DNA from: Teratosphaeria epicoccoides
Taxonomy: Eukaryota > Ascomycota > Dothideomycetes > Mycosphaerellales > Teratosphaeriaceae
NCBI GenBank assembly: GCA_021401465.1
Contig: JADDMT010000007.1
Location: 434,001-498,000, forward strand
Direction: 5' to 3'
Length of the DNA: 64,000 nucleotides
Shown: positions 51,887 through 61,475 of the stretch, piece by piece
Numbering within the stretch: position 1 is the first letter of the stretch
Layout of the letters: every line of letters begins with the position of its first letter
Program-made: the position numbers and the translations under genes
The notes under the pieces: generated by a model
Database searches by the model: none
Told to the model about the DNA's origin: nothing
Seen by the model: the letters and a program-made list of their open reading frames with translations, nothing else

Positions 51887-53128
51887 ATGATGGCTGCCTC
51901 AATCACCGAGAATCTCAAGAAGATAGACATGCTCGCGCAGCGCATGGAAGAAGTCTTGAAGCAATATGGTCGCCTTGCAAGACAGCACCAAGCGCTTCCA
52001 ATACAGACACGACGGGATCTCTCCTTGCCCTTTCCTCGCGAACGCTTCTACCTTACCGCCATCCTCGAGCATCGGCTCAGCAGCCTTGCTTTCAACATCA
52101 GAGACAACATTCCGACAACGAAAGACGAGCCTACGACGGGGACAACGGAGATTAGACCCGCGTGGCCGGGATACTATAACGAGCATGTGGCATATGAGCA
52201 GTCAAGGGCTGCATGGGAGAAGGCGGGAGTCCCGGACAATAAGTTGTCGGTGCTCGAAGGCTTGGTTGGCACAATGGAGGAAAAGCTTCAACATGTGACA
52301 ACGGCGGCGGATCGCATCTCCACTTGCCCGATCAAGTCAGCGCGGCCACTCACAACAATCCTTCAGACATGGACGAATTTCTGTATGAACGTGTATCTCA
52401 ACCACATCGTCGATCAGGCGTTCATGGACACTGATATCTACGCTTTCCACGCGACACCAATGAGCAACTTCACGGGCCCAGGTAGCCGTAAGTGGTTCAT
52501 CTTCAACCAGGTCGACGGGAGCATTCTGAGCGACAATCGGCGAGCAACGAACGAGTTCCCACATGGAGCAGCAAGCCCTTTGGTCTCGAATGCGCAGAAC
52601 TTCCAGCCACGGCCAAGTAGAAACGAACGCACAAAGCAGCAACAGCATTCACCAACCAAGGCCGCTGCAATAGATCGCTTTCAACGCTACAACGACCATT
52701 GGGAGAGGCTAGGCCCAAAAGCGCAAGTCTTCTGCCTGCCATCATACGATTTCCAGCTTTCCGGTTTACGCGATGTCAGACACACTACAGCCGCTCATTT
52801 CACGACACGAAATTGGACCGCAGAGGAGATCATGATTGTCAACGCGAAAGTCTTTTTTTGCAGAGGCTTCGATGCCGCATTTGTTTTCGGCGGCGGCGCG
52901 AACGGAAAACTCACGTTCACATTGGACGTGTTGGATAAGGAAAAGATCTCGCGCTTGCAGAGGCATCTGAAGCTCGTTGAGAACGTGAGATGGCATCCGG
53001 ACAAGATGAATGCAAGGACGGGCATGGGAGGCAGCATCGATCAAACTTTGGGTAGCCGAGATTTCGTCGTGGCAATTCGTGCGGCGGTGCAAGAACTAAC
53101 GGGGGAGTGTGGCAGGGCGGTACAGTAA
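51887..53128 (+). CDS. Unknown protein with a J-domain-like HPD motif, tandem paralogue 1
   Basis: Single exon, 413 residues. The N-terminus is helical (MLAQRMEEVLKQYGRLARQH) and leads to RRDLSLPFPRERFYLTAILE, a block shared with the next gene. The middle is variable. The C-terminal part has KLTFTLDVLDKEKISRLQRH followed by ENVRWHPDKMNARTG, with the tripeptide HPD at about residue 370, and then a helix to the end. HPD between two helices is the Hsp70-contacting signature of J-domains, but the flanking sequence is not clearly a J-domain, so this is only a likeness. No signal peptide or membrane helix. It lies 296 bp before its paralogue on the same strand. Confidence 0.75.
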   Translation: MMAASITENLKKIDMLAQRMEEVLKQYGRLARQHQALPIQTRRDLSLPFPRERFYLTAILEHRLSSLAFNIRDNIPTTKDEPTTGTTEIRPAWPGYYNEHVAYEQSRAAWEKAGVPDNKLSVLEGLVGTMEEKLQHVTTAADRISTCPIKSARPLTTILQTWTNFCMNVYLNHIVDQAFMDTDIYAFHATPMSNFTGPGSRKWFIFNQVDGSILSDNRRATNEFPHGAASPLVSNAQNFQPRPSRNERTKQQQHSPTKAAAIDRFQRYNDHWERLGPKAQVFCLPSYDFQLSGLRDVRHTTAAHFTTRNWTAEEIMIVNAKVFFCRGFDAAFVFGGGANGKLTFTLDVLDKEKISRLQRHLKLVENVRWHPDKMNARTGMGGSIDQTLGSRDFVVAIRAAVQELTGECGRAVQ

Positions 53129-53424
53129 TGACGTTGAAAGCGAGAGTCCGAAATGATGAGAAAGTGAGATGTTGTGAATACTCAAAGCCATTGTTCTCAA
53201 GCCGAAACACGTGAAACAGGATAATGTGAAGCGAACAGTGTCCTCCGCGTTGCTCGCCAAGCAAAGACATTTAGAAGCACTTCGCCGTGCAAATAAAAGC
53301 TATGCCCACCTAGCTTTTCTTCAATGCACCCCGAACCCTGCTTCACATTCCGGACCTTGTCATCCGGGACTCCTTCGACGGATCTGAGGAAGACTGGACC
53401 AAACACTGTATTGGATCGACAACC

Positions 53425-55353
53425 ATGCCTTTCTTTGGCATCTCAACCACCGCGATCGCGCTTTCTGGCCGTCTGAGTAAGTTACGCGGTCAATATGTAC
53501 GACTGGAGTCTCAATACCGCCGTCTCAGCACCAACGCCAAGCGCAATCTGCTGAGCCCATTCCCGGAAGAGCGTTTTTATGTCGCGGCGATCCTACAGTG
53601 GGAGCCTGGTACCAATTGGTTCAACCTCCCTGAGGACTTACAAAGGACAGACATCGAGATGACCGTAACGTGGAAAGCTGGAGGACTCAACGAAATCTGC
53701 CCGATCTGGCTCGACTTTTTTGCCGACTTGCGAGAAGTCGACTGGCTCCTGAAAGAAATGACACAGACACCATTTGATCACTACATCGAGCGTCTCAGGA
53801 ATCTGCTGGACGGCGCAGAGTCAAAAGCAGACTGGGTGGGAGAAATGCTCGCAAAGGTCACCCAGCATGCAGGCCCTGCTAAATTTGGTCAGCAACAGTC
53901 AACACATCATCAGTACGGCTATGGCGGGTGGAATGAGATGTGCATCCAGGTCAAGGGCGGTGCACTCCACACCGCGGACGTAATGTGCGGTCACACAGGT
54001 CTTGTGGCCCCTACCAATGTCTTAGAAGCCACCATCAAACTATTCAATGGTACCGCCGGCATTCAGAGCTGTAAATGTGGCTACGACTTCAGTGTGCTGC
54101 AACCATCGATACTTGGAATTGGCGAGCGTACGGCTGCTAGAAGATGGTTTATGGTGAAGCCAAGCATGCTGCCGTTCGGCGCCAGTGTTGACGCGGACCG
54201 TTTACCCGCATGCGTCGGCTGGCTGTTCACCCCTTACAACCATCACGGTCAAGAAGATCCATTGAGGCGATACCCTTTCACACCAGACTTGCCAGCATCG
54301 ATGCAAGACCCGTCCAAGCGCAAGCGCATTCCCAAGTCCGACCTCCCTGATGTTCAGCGCGAAGCATGGGACAACTTTGTGCGCGGCAATGCGCAATACT
54401 TGACCACCGCAAGCATGATGAGAGCAAAAGCAATGTCGCTCTCGTTTTCTCGTCAAACAAGATTGCCGAGTACGTCTGAGACCGATGTGGCAGTGTCTAT
54501 GGCAGCCAGTCCTACCAAGAGTGAAAAGCGTATGCAGACACCGCAGATTTTCCAGAAGAAGGACCAAATGCCAGGTTGGATCAGAGGCATGCCAGGATGG
54601 ACACCAGTCGCATCGATTGTCAACGGTGTTGAAGAGAGGCGGAGGAGGCCGCACCACGATTTCAACAAGAAGCACGCCAAGACGAAAGCACAGTCTGGTA
54701 GACCAACTCCTCAGCCATCGATGAGGAGGGCCAGGGCACGAAACGACGAGAACAGAAGAGTGCGAAGTCAGCAGTCCAGACGGAGGCAGGCAGCACATGC
54801 CTCAGCTCACTCACATCCAGATCGAAGCCAAGTCAACCATTGGGACGGTATCGTCATCCCATCGGATGCTGTTGGACGGTACAACGCATACGAACGGATC
54901 TGGACCACTCTTGGGCCCGAAGACACTGGCATTCCCTACCCGGGTGGCAGCGACCTCACGCCTGACTCTTTTAGTGTCTACGTGACCAAGATCCGTCAGC
55001 ACCAATACCCCCGGATTCCGCATGCTCATCTCGCTGGAATCCAGATCCAATGCTTCTTCCTCTCTGGGCACTCCGTCTCTTTTGAAGTCGTCTCTGACAC
55101 CTCATCTCGCTTTAAGCTCAACATAGAATTGAACGAGACGGACAGCCACAAGGTGAAAGCATTGAGAAAGCATTTACGGCGAGTAGAGAGTCTCAGATGG
55201 CATAGCGACCAGATCAACAAGAGAACGGGCCAAGTCGGCATCCTAGACGAGGCGATCGGAAGGGAAGAACGGGTGATCGTGGCCTACACAGCCTGCAGAG
55301 ATCTCCTGAAGGTTTGCGAGGACTATACAAGGGATATGGGATGGCCTGTCTAG
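53425..55353 (+). CDS. Unknown protein, tandem paralogue 2 with HSD in place of HPD
   Basis: Single exon, 642 residues. It shares the N-terminal block (AKRNLLSPFPEERFYVAAIL) and the C-terminal block (HKVKALRKHLRRVESLRWHS, DQINKRTGQVGILDEAIG) with the preceding gene, but the HPD tripeptide is HSD at about residue 593, which would abolish Hsp70 stimulation if this were a J-domain. The middle is about 230 residues longer, with a cysteine-containing region (IQSCKCGYDFSVLQ) and a very basic linker (EERRRRPHHDFNKKHAKTKA) that may be nuclear targeting. The spacing and shared ends show a tandem duplication followed by strong divergence. Function unknown. Confidence 0.75.
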   Translation: MPFFGISTTAIALSGRLSKLRGQYVRLESQYRRLSTNAKRNLLSPFPEERFYVAAILQWEPGTNWFNLPEDLQRTDIEMTVTWKAGGLNEICPIWLDFFADLREVDWLLKEMTQTPFDHYIERLRNLLDGAESKADWVGEMLAKVTQHAGPAKFGQQQSTHHQYGYGGWNEMCIQVKGGALHTADVMCGHTGLVAPTNVLEATIKLFNGTAGIQSCKCGYDFSVLQPSILGIGERTAARRWFMVKPSMLPFGASVDADRLPACVGWLFTPYNHHGQEDPLRRYPFTPDLPASMQDPSKRKRIPKSDLPDVQREAWDNFVRGNAQYLTTASMMRAKAMSLSFSRQTRLPSTSETDVAVSMAASPTKSEKRMQTPQIFQKKDQMPGWIRGMPGWTPVASIVNGVEERRRRPHHDFNKKHAKTKAQSGRPTPQPSMRRARARNDENRRVRSQQSRRRQAAHASAHSHPDRSQVNHWDGIVIPSDAVGRYNAYERIWTTLGPEDTGIPYPGGSDLTPDSFSVYVTKIRQHQYPRIPHAHLAGIQIQCFFLSGHSVSFEVVSDTSSRFKLNIELNETDSHKVKALRKHLRRVESLRWHSDQINKRTGQVGILDEAIGREERVIVAYTACRDLLKVCEDYTRDMGWPV

Positions 55354-56205
55354 GCTTGGTACGGCAGGCTGCTTTCACGAGATGAGATGCAGCTAAGCAG
55401 TCTGAGAACTCTCCTCGTTGTTTTCGGTGGCAATTTCTTTCCGGTCGGTAGATAGTGAGGCAAAATTGTTGTATGAGGCGTCGGTGCAGACTCACAATGA
55501 CCCAAACGTAAATGCGTGGCAAGCCCACGAAAAGTACGGGTAGAAAAATCCGGTTCCGAACATAATACTTCCGTAGTGTATTGCGAATTCATTGTTCTGT
55601 GGGTGCATCAAGCATTGACAACATCGATGAGCCGTCAAATGCAGTCATGCGTGCTCAGAGGAACAGCGGATGTGGTGATACTTCAGACTGTCTCAAATAA
55701 TTCAGCACCTGATGGAATTGTCTCAGAGTTCACCACGCATCGATGTCCTGAAGATACAGCCCACACTTGGGGTTTCCGCTAATTTGTCTCCGCGCCAACT
55801 AGCATCTCAAGTCCTTTGTCGTCAGGCTTCAGACCTCAGACCTGGTCGGTCTTGGATGCAGCGTCAGAATGAGCCAGACATTCGCCGTTGTTGTCGTGAC
55901 GCCCACTCATCCGCACTACAAGAAGCCTAGAATGCGACAATGGTGGCGACCTTGAGCTTAACTTGTGTAGGCAGGCTAGTACTGCCCCATAGAAGCTTGT
56001 CTGCTGCCACCGACCTGATCGAGCGCATTGTACGTATCGCCGGCACCTGCTAGACACCTTCACATGGACAGTCCGTATCTTCCTTTACAGCTCGAGCTCC
56101 TAGGCAGTTCCGGTCACAGAACTGCTCTGAATCTTGCACAAGACGGCTAACAATGCAATGCAGTGCACCATTCGAGTAGAGGCTTGGAAGTGAAAAATAT
56201 CATAT
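55354..56205. other. Intergenic convergent stretch
   Basis: About 850 bp between the 3' end of paralogue 2 and the 3' end of the small secreted protein gene. No gene is supported. Confidence 0.4.
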
Positions 56206-56628
56206 CTAGTAAGGAATTGATTGAATGCTGTCAACATCCTGATGGAACAAAACAGACAGGCCCAAGTTGTCAGACATTGTAGTACACAAAGCTACCCACA
56301 TTCGTGACGCCAGTCTTTGATGCCCGACCATCTGTCTTGCCATTTCAAATTCCAGTGGTATCCTCCAAGATCCCTGGGCGTAGACAGTGCACTCCTTGTT
56401 TGCCGGTATCTTGACCACGGGGAAGATGCCCGAGAGAGTAGTGCAGTCATTGCCGTGGATCTTGGTCTTGGCGTAATCTGTGCCCGGGTCATCTGTACAA
56501 TAAGTTACATAGCTGGCCGTCTTGCTGCGCGAGTCAAGCTCTGTACCGCTGCGATGGGCGCAAGGAATGGTCGCGGAGGGTGCCACTGCCGCCAGGGCGA
56601 GGATCGAGACAAGAGCGGAGCTAAGCAT
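56206..56628 (-). CDS. Small secreted cysteine-containing protein
   Basis: The ATG at 56628 starts a clear signal peptide (MLSSALVSILALAAVAPSA); the frame upstream of it is leader. The product has 140 residues, with about 120 after cleavage. Mature cysteines are in IPCAHRSG, YCTDD, NDCTTL, ECTVY and ALCTT, an odd number. The second half, after VYAQGSW, has an alternative frame with a tryptophan-rich stretch (GGYHWNLKWQDRWSG) that also looks coding, so the C-terminus may be shifted by a missed intron or an indel. Size, signal peptide and cysteines fit a candidate apoplastic protein. No family was recognised. Confidence 0.65.
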   Translation of the reverse strand: MLSSALVSILALAAVAPSATIPCAHRSGTELDSRSKTASYVTYCTDDPGTDYAKTKIHGNDCTTLSGIFPVVKIPANKECTVYAQGSWRIPLEFEMARQMVGHQRLASRMWVALCTTMSDNLGLSVLFHQDVDSIQSIPY

Positions 56629-57501
56629 TTTGACGATTGCGTTTGATTCTGGATAGGTTGTTGTTGCGGGATTGCATTGTTTTTCTGAGGACCTGCCTTT
56701 GAGATTCCAGCCGATGATTGAAGCGTTGCTCCTGGTATGTGCTAGCGAACAAGGCAACTAAGAACAAAAGCAGACATAGCCATTGTGTAGAGTCGCGGTA
56801 AAGAAATCCCAGCTTGGTGACTGTTGCTTTTTCTTCATGAGCAGTCATTGTTCTTGCATCATTGGCGCAATACCAACAGGCTTTCGAGCCTGCAGACATG
56901 CTGAATTCCGTGTCTACAAAGCCACGCTGTTCAATGCCGGCGTTCATGTCTCGACGACGCCCAGGAAGTCGAGCGGCATCGAGCGATTGCCCTCGACATC
57001 GCAAAAATTGATTCAGCTGCCGAGCTTACCCGCTATGTGTGGATCGGCGTATCCGTGAGCGGTCCAAGTCGGCCTGATGTGTAGTCTTGGGTCTTCTGGC
57101 ACGATCAGTTTTATGTGGGGCAATCTTTGGACCAGGTGGAAATCCATGTTAACAATGGCTTGCTGGATTCTGCCATCAGGGAACCTGATATGGACATTGA
57201 CGCCGTCATTTGTTGTACGTATGTTGTCCGCCATGTGCGCTGTAGAGGGTATGTGACCGCTCTCCGGCCGAGCATGTGGGCGTTGGTATGGCCATCATTC
57301 CTCTTTTGTGGTGATGCCAGATCATTCCTGGCCTAGATCCGATCTTTCAGATTCATTGCGAATCTGCGTATGTGGACGTCACACAATGTTGTTGTTGCTC
57401 GTCGGCCCGGACACCTGCACATTCACAACTTTGCTCAGGCAACTGTTCGTGCATATTTCCGATCGTTTGCCCTTCCCATCTCGAAGCCGATCAGTTGCTC
57501 T
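56629..57501. other. Divergent intergenic region
   Basis: About 0.9 kb between divergent genes. Frames under 130 codons; none supported. Confidence 0.4.
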
Positions 57502-57507
57502 TATATA
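57502..57507 (+). promoter_or_regulatory. Possible TATA box
   Basis: TATATA 60 bp upstream of the ATG at 57567, in a pyrimidine-rich leader. Confidence 0.4.
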
Positions 57508-57566
57508 CGAAGAACCTGTAAAGAACAGATATAACCCTTCTTCACTACTACACATCAACACCAACC

Positions 57567-58289
57567 ATGACTATTGTCCAGATCTTCGTACAAACGCCGA
57601 CCCAGACGGGCTTGCTTTATACAATCAGCGAGGAGAAAATTCGTGCCGCCAGCACAACAATCGACAATGCACTCGCCCAGAAGCCGTATTCTCCAGTCAA
57701 GAAGGTCGAAATTAGTGGTGCCGCGCCTGCAGCCTTCCGCTTCATTCTCGACTGCATCAACGACCACAACAAGACCAAACACCGTACAGACGAAGAGCTG
57801 CGCATCAAGGCGCACAACGAACCAATCGCCAAGACTACGGCGATCTTCGAAGCCATTGAAGCGCTCCGCATCAAGCCCCCGCAGCCACATATCGAGAACC
57901 ACATTATCGGCCATATCGCACACAACACGCTCACGCCAGATGAGCTCATCACCATCCACAAGACATTCGAGCCTCGTCGAGAGACCAGCAAGACATGGCG
58001 CACACTCGCTCATCAAACCGCCTATTACATCGTCTACCAGCAGTACACACCAGACGAAGCCAATGCGTTGCAGAAGGCTCTTGCTCCCTACCCGGAGCTC
58101 TGCAGGACAATTGAGGAAAAGATGATGGGAGAGTTCATCCCAAGGAAGACACTCAAGGACGAAGCGAAGGCGAAGGCGAGGATGGACACAGGGTCCGACT
58201 CTGGCGCCAGGGGTGGCAAGCGTGTCGCCATGTGCAGGCCTGGACGACGCATCGCTAGGGGTCGGAGCACGGTGGCGAAGCAAAACTGA
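57567..58289 (+). CDS. Unknown protein, possibly BTB-like
   Basis: Single exon, 240 residues, good start context (CAACCATGA). The sequence has an N-terminal strand-helix part (LLYTISEEKIRAASTTIDNA), VKKVEISGAAPAAFRFILDC and then helices (IAKTTAIFEAIEALRI, HIENHIIGHIAHNTLTPDEL, TWRTLAHQTAYYIVYQQYTP, LAPYPELCRTIEEKMM). The order resembles short fungal BTB/POZ-type proteins, in which a VxI-x-G-x-x-P-x-A-F strand precedes helices, but the usual opening (D-x-x-V-x-x-G) is missing. The tail is basic (GARGGKRVAMCRPGRRIARG), possibly for nuclear targeting. The call is by pattern only. Confidence 0.65.
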   Translation: MTIVQIFVQTPTQTGLLYTISEEKIRAASTTIDNALAQKPYSPVKKVEISGAAPAAFRFILDCINDHNKTKHRTDEELRIKAHNEPIAKTTAIFEAIEALRIKPPQPHIENHIIGHIAHNTLTPDELITIHKTFEPRRETSKTWRTLAHQTAYYIVYQQYTPDEANALQKALAPYPELCRTIEEKMMGEFIPRKTLKDEAKAKARMDTGSDSGARGGKRVAMCRPGRRIARGRSTVAKQN

Positions 58290-60124
58290 TCAAGGGAGCT
58301 GCCTTGATGAGCGGTTGAGTATAAGACTAGAGTAATGAGTGGAAGGCGAATGAAATTTTACCTTAATTGGACTCATTATCACGCTGATTGAGCCAGCTTA
58401 CCGCGCTGATGTTGATGTCGGATGCTTTGAGCCGCTCATGACGGCACTGACGACGACGATCCCGCAATGCCTGCCCAGGTCAGCGCCTCATCGAGGCTTG
58501 TGATGCGACGATTTCATGCATCACCGACCTCTTCACGACTGCCTGGACTCTTCCTGCTCCTATCCTGCAAAGCTTACAGTTGGACCGCGATAGCGTGGTA
58601 CGTGCAAGCAGCCATATCATTTCTCTCGTCCGGACGTGCGGGCCGCCGGGCGCTGCAAAGCTCGCAAGGTTCTCCAGGCTATATCACTCCCGTACATCGG
58701 TTGTAAACACCACATCTTCGCCATATTGATTGGGCAAGATTCGCACAGCTGGTTCCCGATGTCGTCGTACTTCAGTGTTACCGTAAAATGGATAGGTCAT
58801 GCATTTGGCTGGTGGATCCTGTAGTCCTGCTCTACCTCTGTCTCACTTTCGTGCGGACTCATGTTTGGTCAATTCAAGATGATACCGGCTCGGCGGATCG
58901 GCGGATGAGCGAGCTGCATAGCCCAGGATGCGGCGGTGCCGGCGACGATACGGTCCAGCTGTGGCATACGTATGATCTGTACGTCGAGCAAGGTTCCGCC
59001 ATAGCCGCCGTCCTTGGTGTAAAGACCCAGCTCCAATAGCAAGCACGGCAGGGCTCAGCCTACGTGTTGGAAAAGCGAACGAGTCGCTCGCGATCCTGGA
59101 TGCGCTCTCGGAAACAATAATGTCGGTTGTATTGCATACGAGCAAGACGGCCTTGGCCGGCTTGAACATTGAGACAGCTTGTTGGCTGCGATTACTGTTG
59201 TGAAGTTCGTTGGAGACAGTGTCGTTTAACGATGTGTCCAGTGTCACTGGGTCTTCCACAGACCGCGGCATCCACTTCCTCAACCCCGCTTGGATTAGCG
59301 CAACACCGCCAACTGCATGTTGGTCAGCGTGAGAATCTCAACCCATCGCTGATTTGGATCAGATGCCACATCGCGGACGGCTCAGTGCCGACAAGACCCA
59401 ACAGTGGCACGACTGGAAGTTTCACAGCTTTACAATGGCTGCAGTGATCGGGCTGGATCAGATTGATCAGTTTTTTGACCCTACGGAGAGCTATAAGCAA
59501 CGCTTTGTTAGTACAATGTTAGACCTATACGCTTTAGACTGGGTTTTAGTAAGCTGTATAATTAAATGCCTGACTATTTCGATAATGCTTAGCTGCCTTC
59601 TGGTACTAGCACCTTATTAGACGGTTCGGACGGTTCAGTTCGCTATCAAGTCAAGAACGATCCATCTACTGCTTATCAATAGCATACTACCAGGACCGTT
59701 CAGTTTGAAGCATTAGATCCGGACCAGAACCGCCAGGCAGTTAGCTCGGTTCCACGGTTCTTACCGATCCACCCGGAACATTGGATAGCTGTTCAGAACA
59801 TTGTTGCAAGCTCCCAAGCCATATCGGAGAGGGTCAAAATGCCGCGAACAACATCACCCACCGTTGCACACTAATTGAGAAGCTGGATTGAGCAATAGGA
59901 AAGGCGGATATCACTGAGTTCTTTAGACACCATCGTTCCGGTACAAGTATATGGCAGCATCAACAGGAAACACGTACGCGAAAAAGAAGTCGCGCAAATG
60001 TGGCGTAAACACTCTATTGTGAGTAATACCAATGCACTTTATACAACTTTCACTCGTCCCAAGCTTACATACATCGTGTCAAGCTTAGATCTAACCTTCC
60101 CACCCATCTCTCGCGACAGTGCAC
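58290..60124. other. Gene-free stretch
   Basis: About 1.8 kb with short unsupported frames, more A+T rich around 59500-60050. Nothing recognised. Confidence 0.4.
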
Positions 60125-61475
60125 TTAGTCACCATTGTTCTGGATAGCACCCGGCGCGACGGCAGCAGTTGGACCACCGTAAAGGCTGGGCATGCCCGGG
60201 CAGATGTCGAAAGCCGACTGGTTGAGGCTACTGATCGAAGCGCAGTTCAGGCTCGACAGGCCGGAGCTGACGGAGCTGCTCAACTGGGATAGAGCGGTCG
60301 TGAGAGTGCTGGTGCCAAGCGAGAGGGTGTTGGCGTGAGCCAAAGCATACTCAGTCCCGAAACAGACTGGGTTGGCGGCAGCAGAGTCCTTGGTGTAGGC
60401 GCCGTTGGTCAACACAGCCGGGTCAATGCCGATGAAAGTGTTGACCTTGCCAGTGTTGCAACCGATGCTGAGGGTCTCTGGCTGGGTCTCAGAGAAGTAT
60501 AAAATGTCGGCCTCAAAGTAGGGGATAGTGTAATCGTCAGCTGGGTTGCGCTTGTACCAATTGTCCGGAATGCGCTCGTGGCCCGGGGTCCAGGTGAAAC
60601 CCTTGCGGGATGTCAGTCACGCACTCAGGTACGAAAAGACAAGGTGGTATGACTTACGGTCGCATCGTCGCCGGAAACGGAGTAGAAGCTCTTAAGCACG
60701 TCCTGGTTCAAAATACCCTCTGGGTATTCAGCAGACTTATTGGCCATGAACCGGTAGATGAAAGTGAAAGCAGCCTGAGAGACCTCGATGCCAGCGAAAG
60801 GGTTATACACGAAGTACGGGTTCTCGCTGACGGACTGCTGGAAGCGGTAACCACGGAACTCACGCAGAACCTCGAGGTTGTAGTTTGCCGTGCTGGCATC
60901 TGGCTGCATGTCGTAGAGAGTCTTGAACTGCTCAAGAACAATCTTGGTGTTGGAGCCGTACTGATACAAGTCGGCCCTGTTTGGCGAAGAGTCGGCCTCG
61001 TAGTTGTTGTGCGAGCCACCAATACCAGTGTGCGGGACACCCTCGATCGACCAGCTGACACCGTCACCGTCGATGAGAGCACCGTAAATGGCAAGGAAGC
61101 CAGCAAGGTCTTCACCCATACCGAAGACCCCAGTCGTGGCGTCGATGAACTGCTGGAAGGTAGCGACACCGTTGTGTGGGAGGTAGCCGTGATTGGCCAT
61201 TGCGTTCAAACCCGGGCACATACCGCGGGCGTCAGTCGCAGTTGGTGCAACCCACTGCACTTTCGTCAGTAACTGATGGGCGTGACTCTGAACCCCTAGG
61301 GTCGAGGTACCTTATACTGGCCAGATGTGCTGACATACTGCGTCGCAGCATCGAAAGGGGGCGGAGTCAGTGGCAAGGCACCGGTGCCCTGAGGAGCGAT
61401 GGTAGACTGGCGCTTCGCCAACTGCGGCAGGGCGGCAGCACTGCCGACGAGCAGAGCAGCAGTGAACGACTTCAT
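60125..61475 (-). CDS. Secreted heme-thiolate peroxidase (chloroperoxidase/unspecific peroxygenase family)
   Basis: Three exons on the minus strand, 61475-61311, 61254-60658 and 60601-60125, with two 56-bp introns and intact phase, give 412 residues. A signal peptide (MKSFTAALLVGSAAALPQLA) precedes a short KR-ended propeptide. The heme-ligand region reads DARGMCPGLNAMANHGYLPH, with the proximal cysteine in MCP instead of the usual PCP. The distal side has GIGGSHNNYEADSSPNRADL, holding the family's acidic and serine residues. The third exon begins GFTWTPGHERIPDNWYKRNP and ends with an S/T-rich tail. Such enzymes use peroxide to halogenate or oxygenate substrates outside the cell. The frame is clean, so the gene looks functional. 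Confidence 0.88.
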
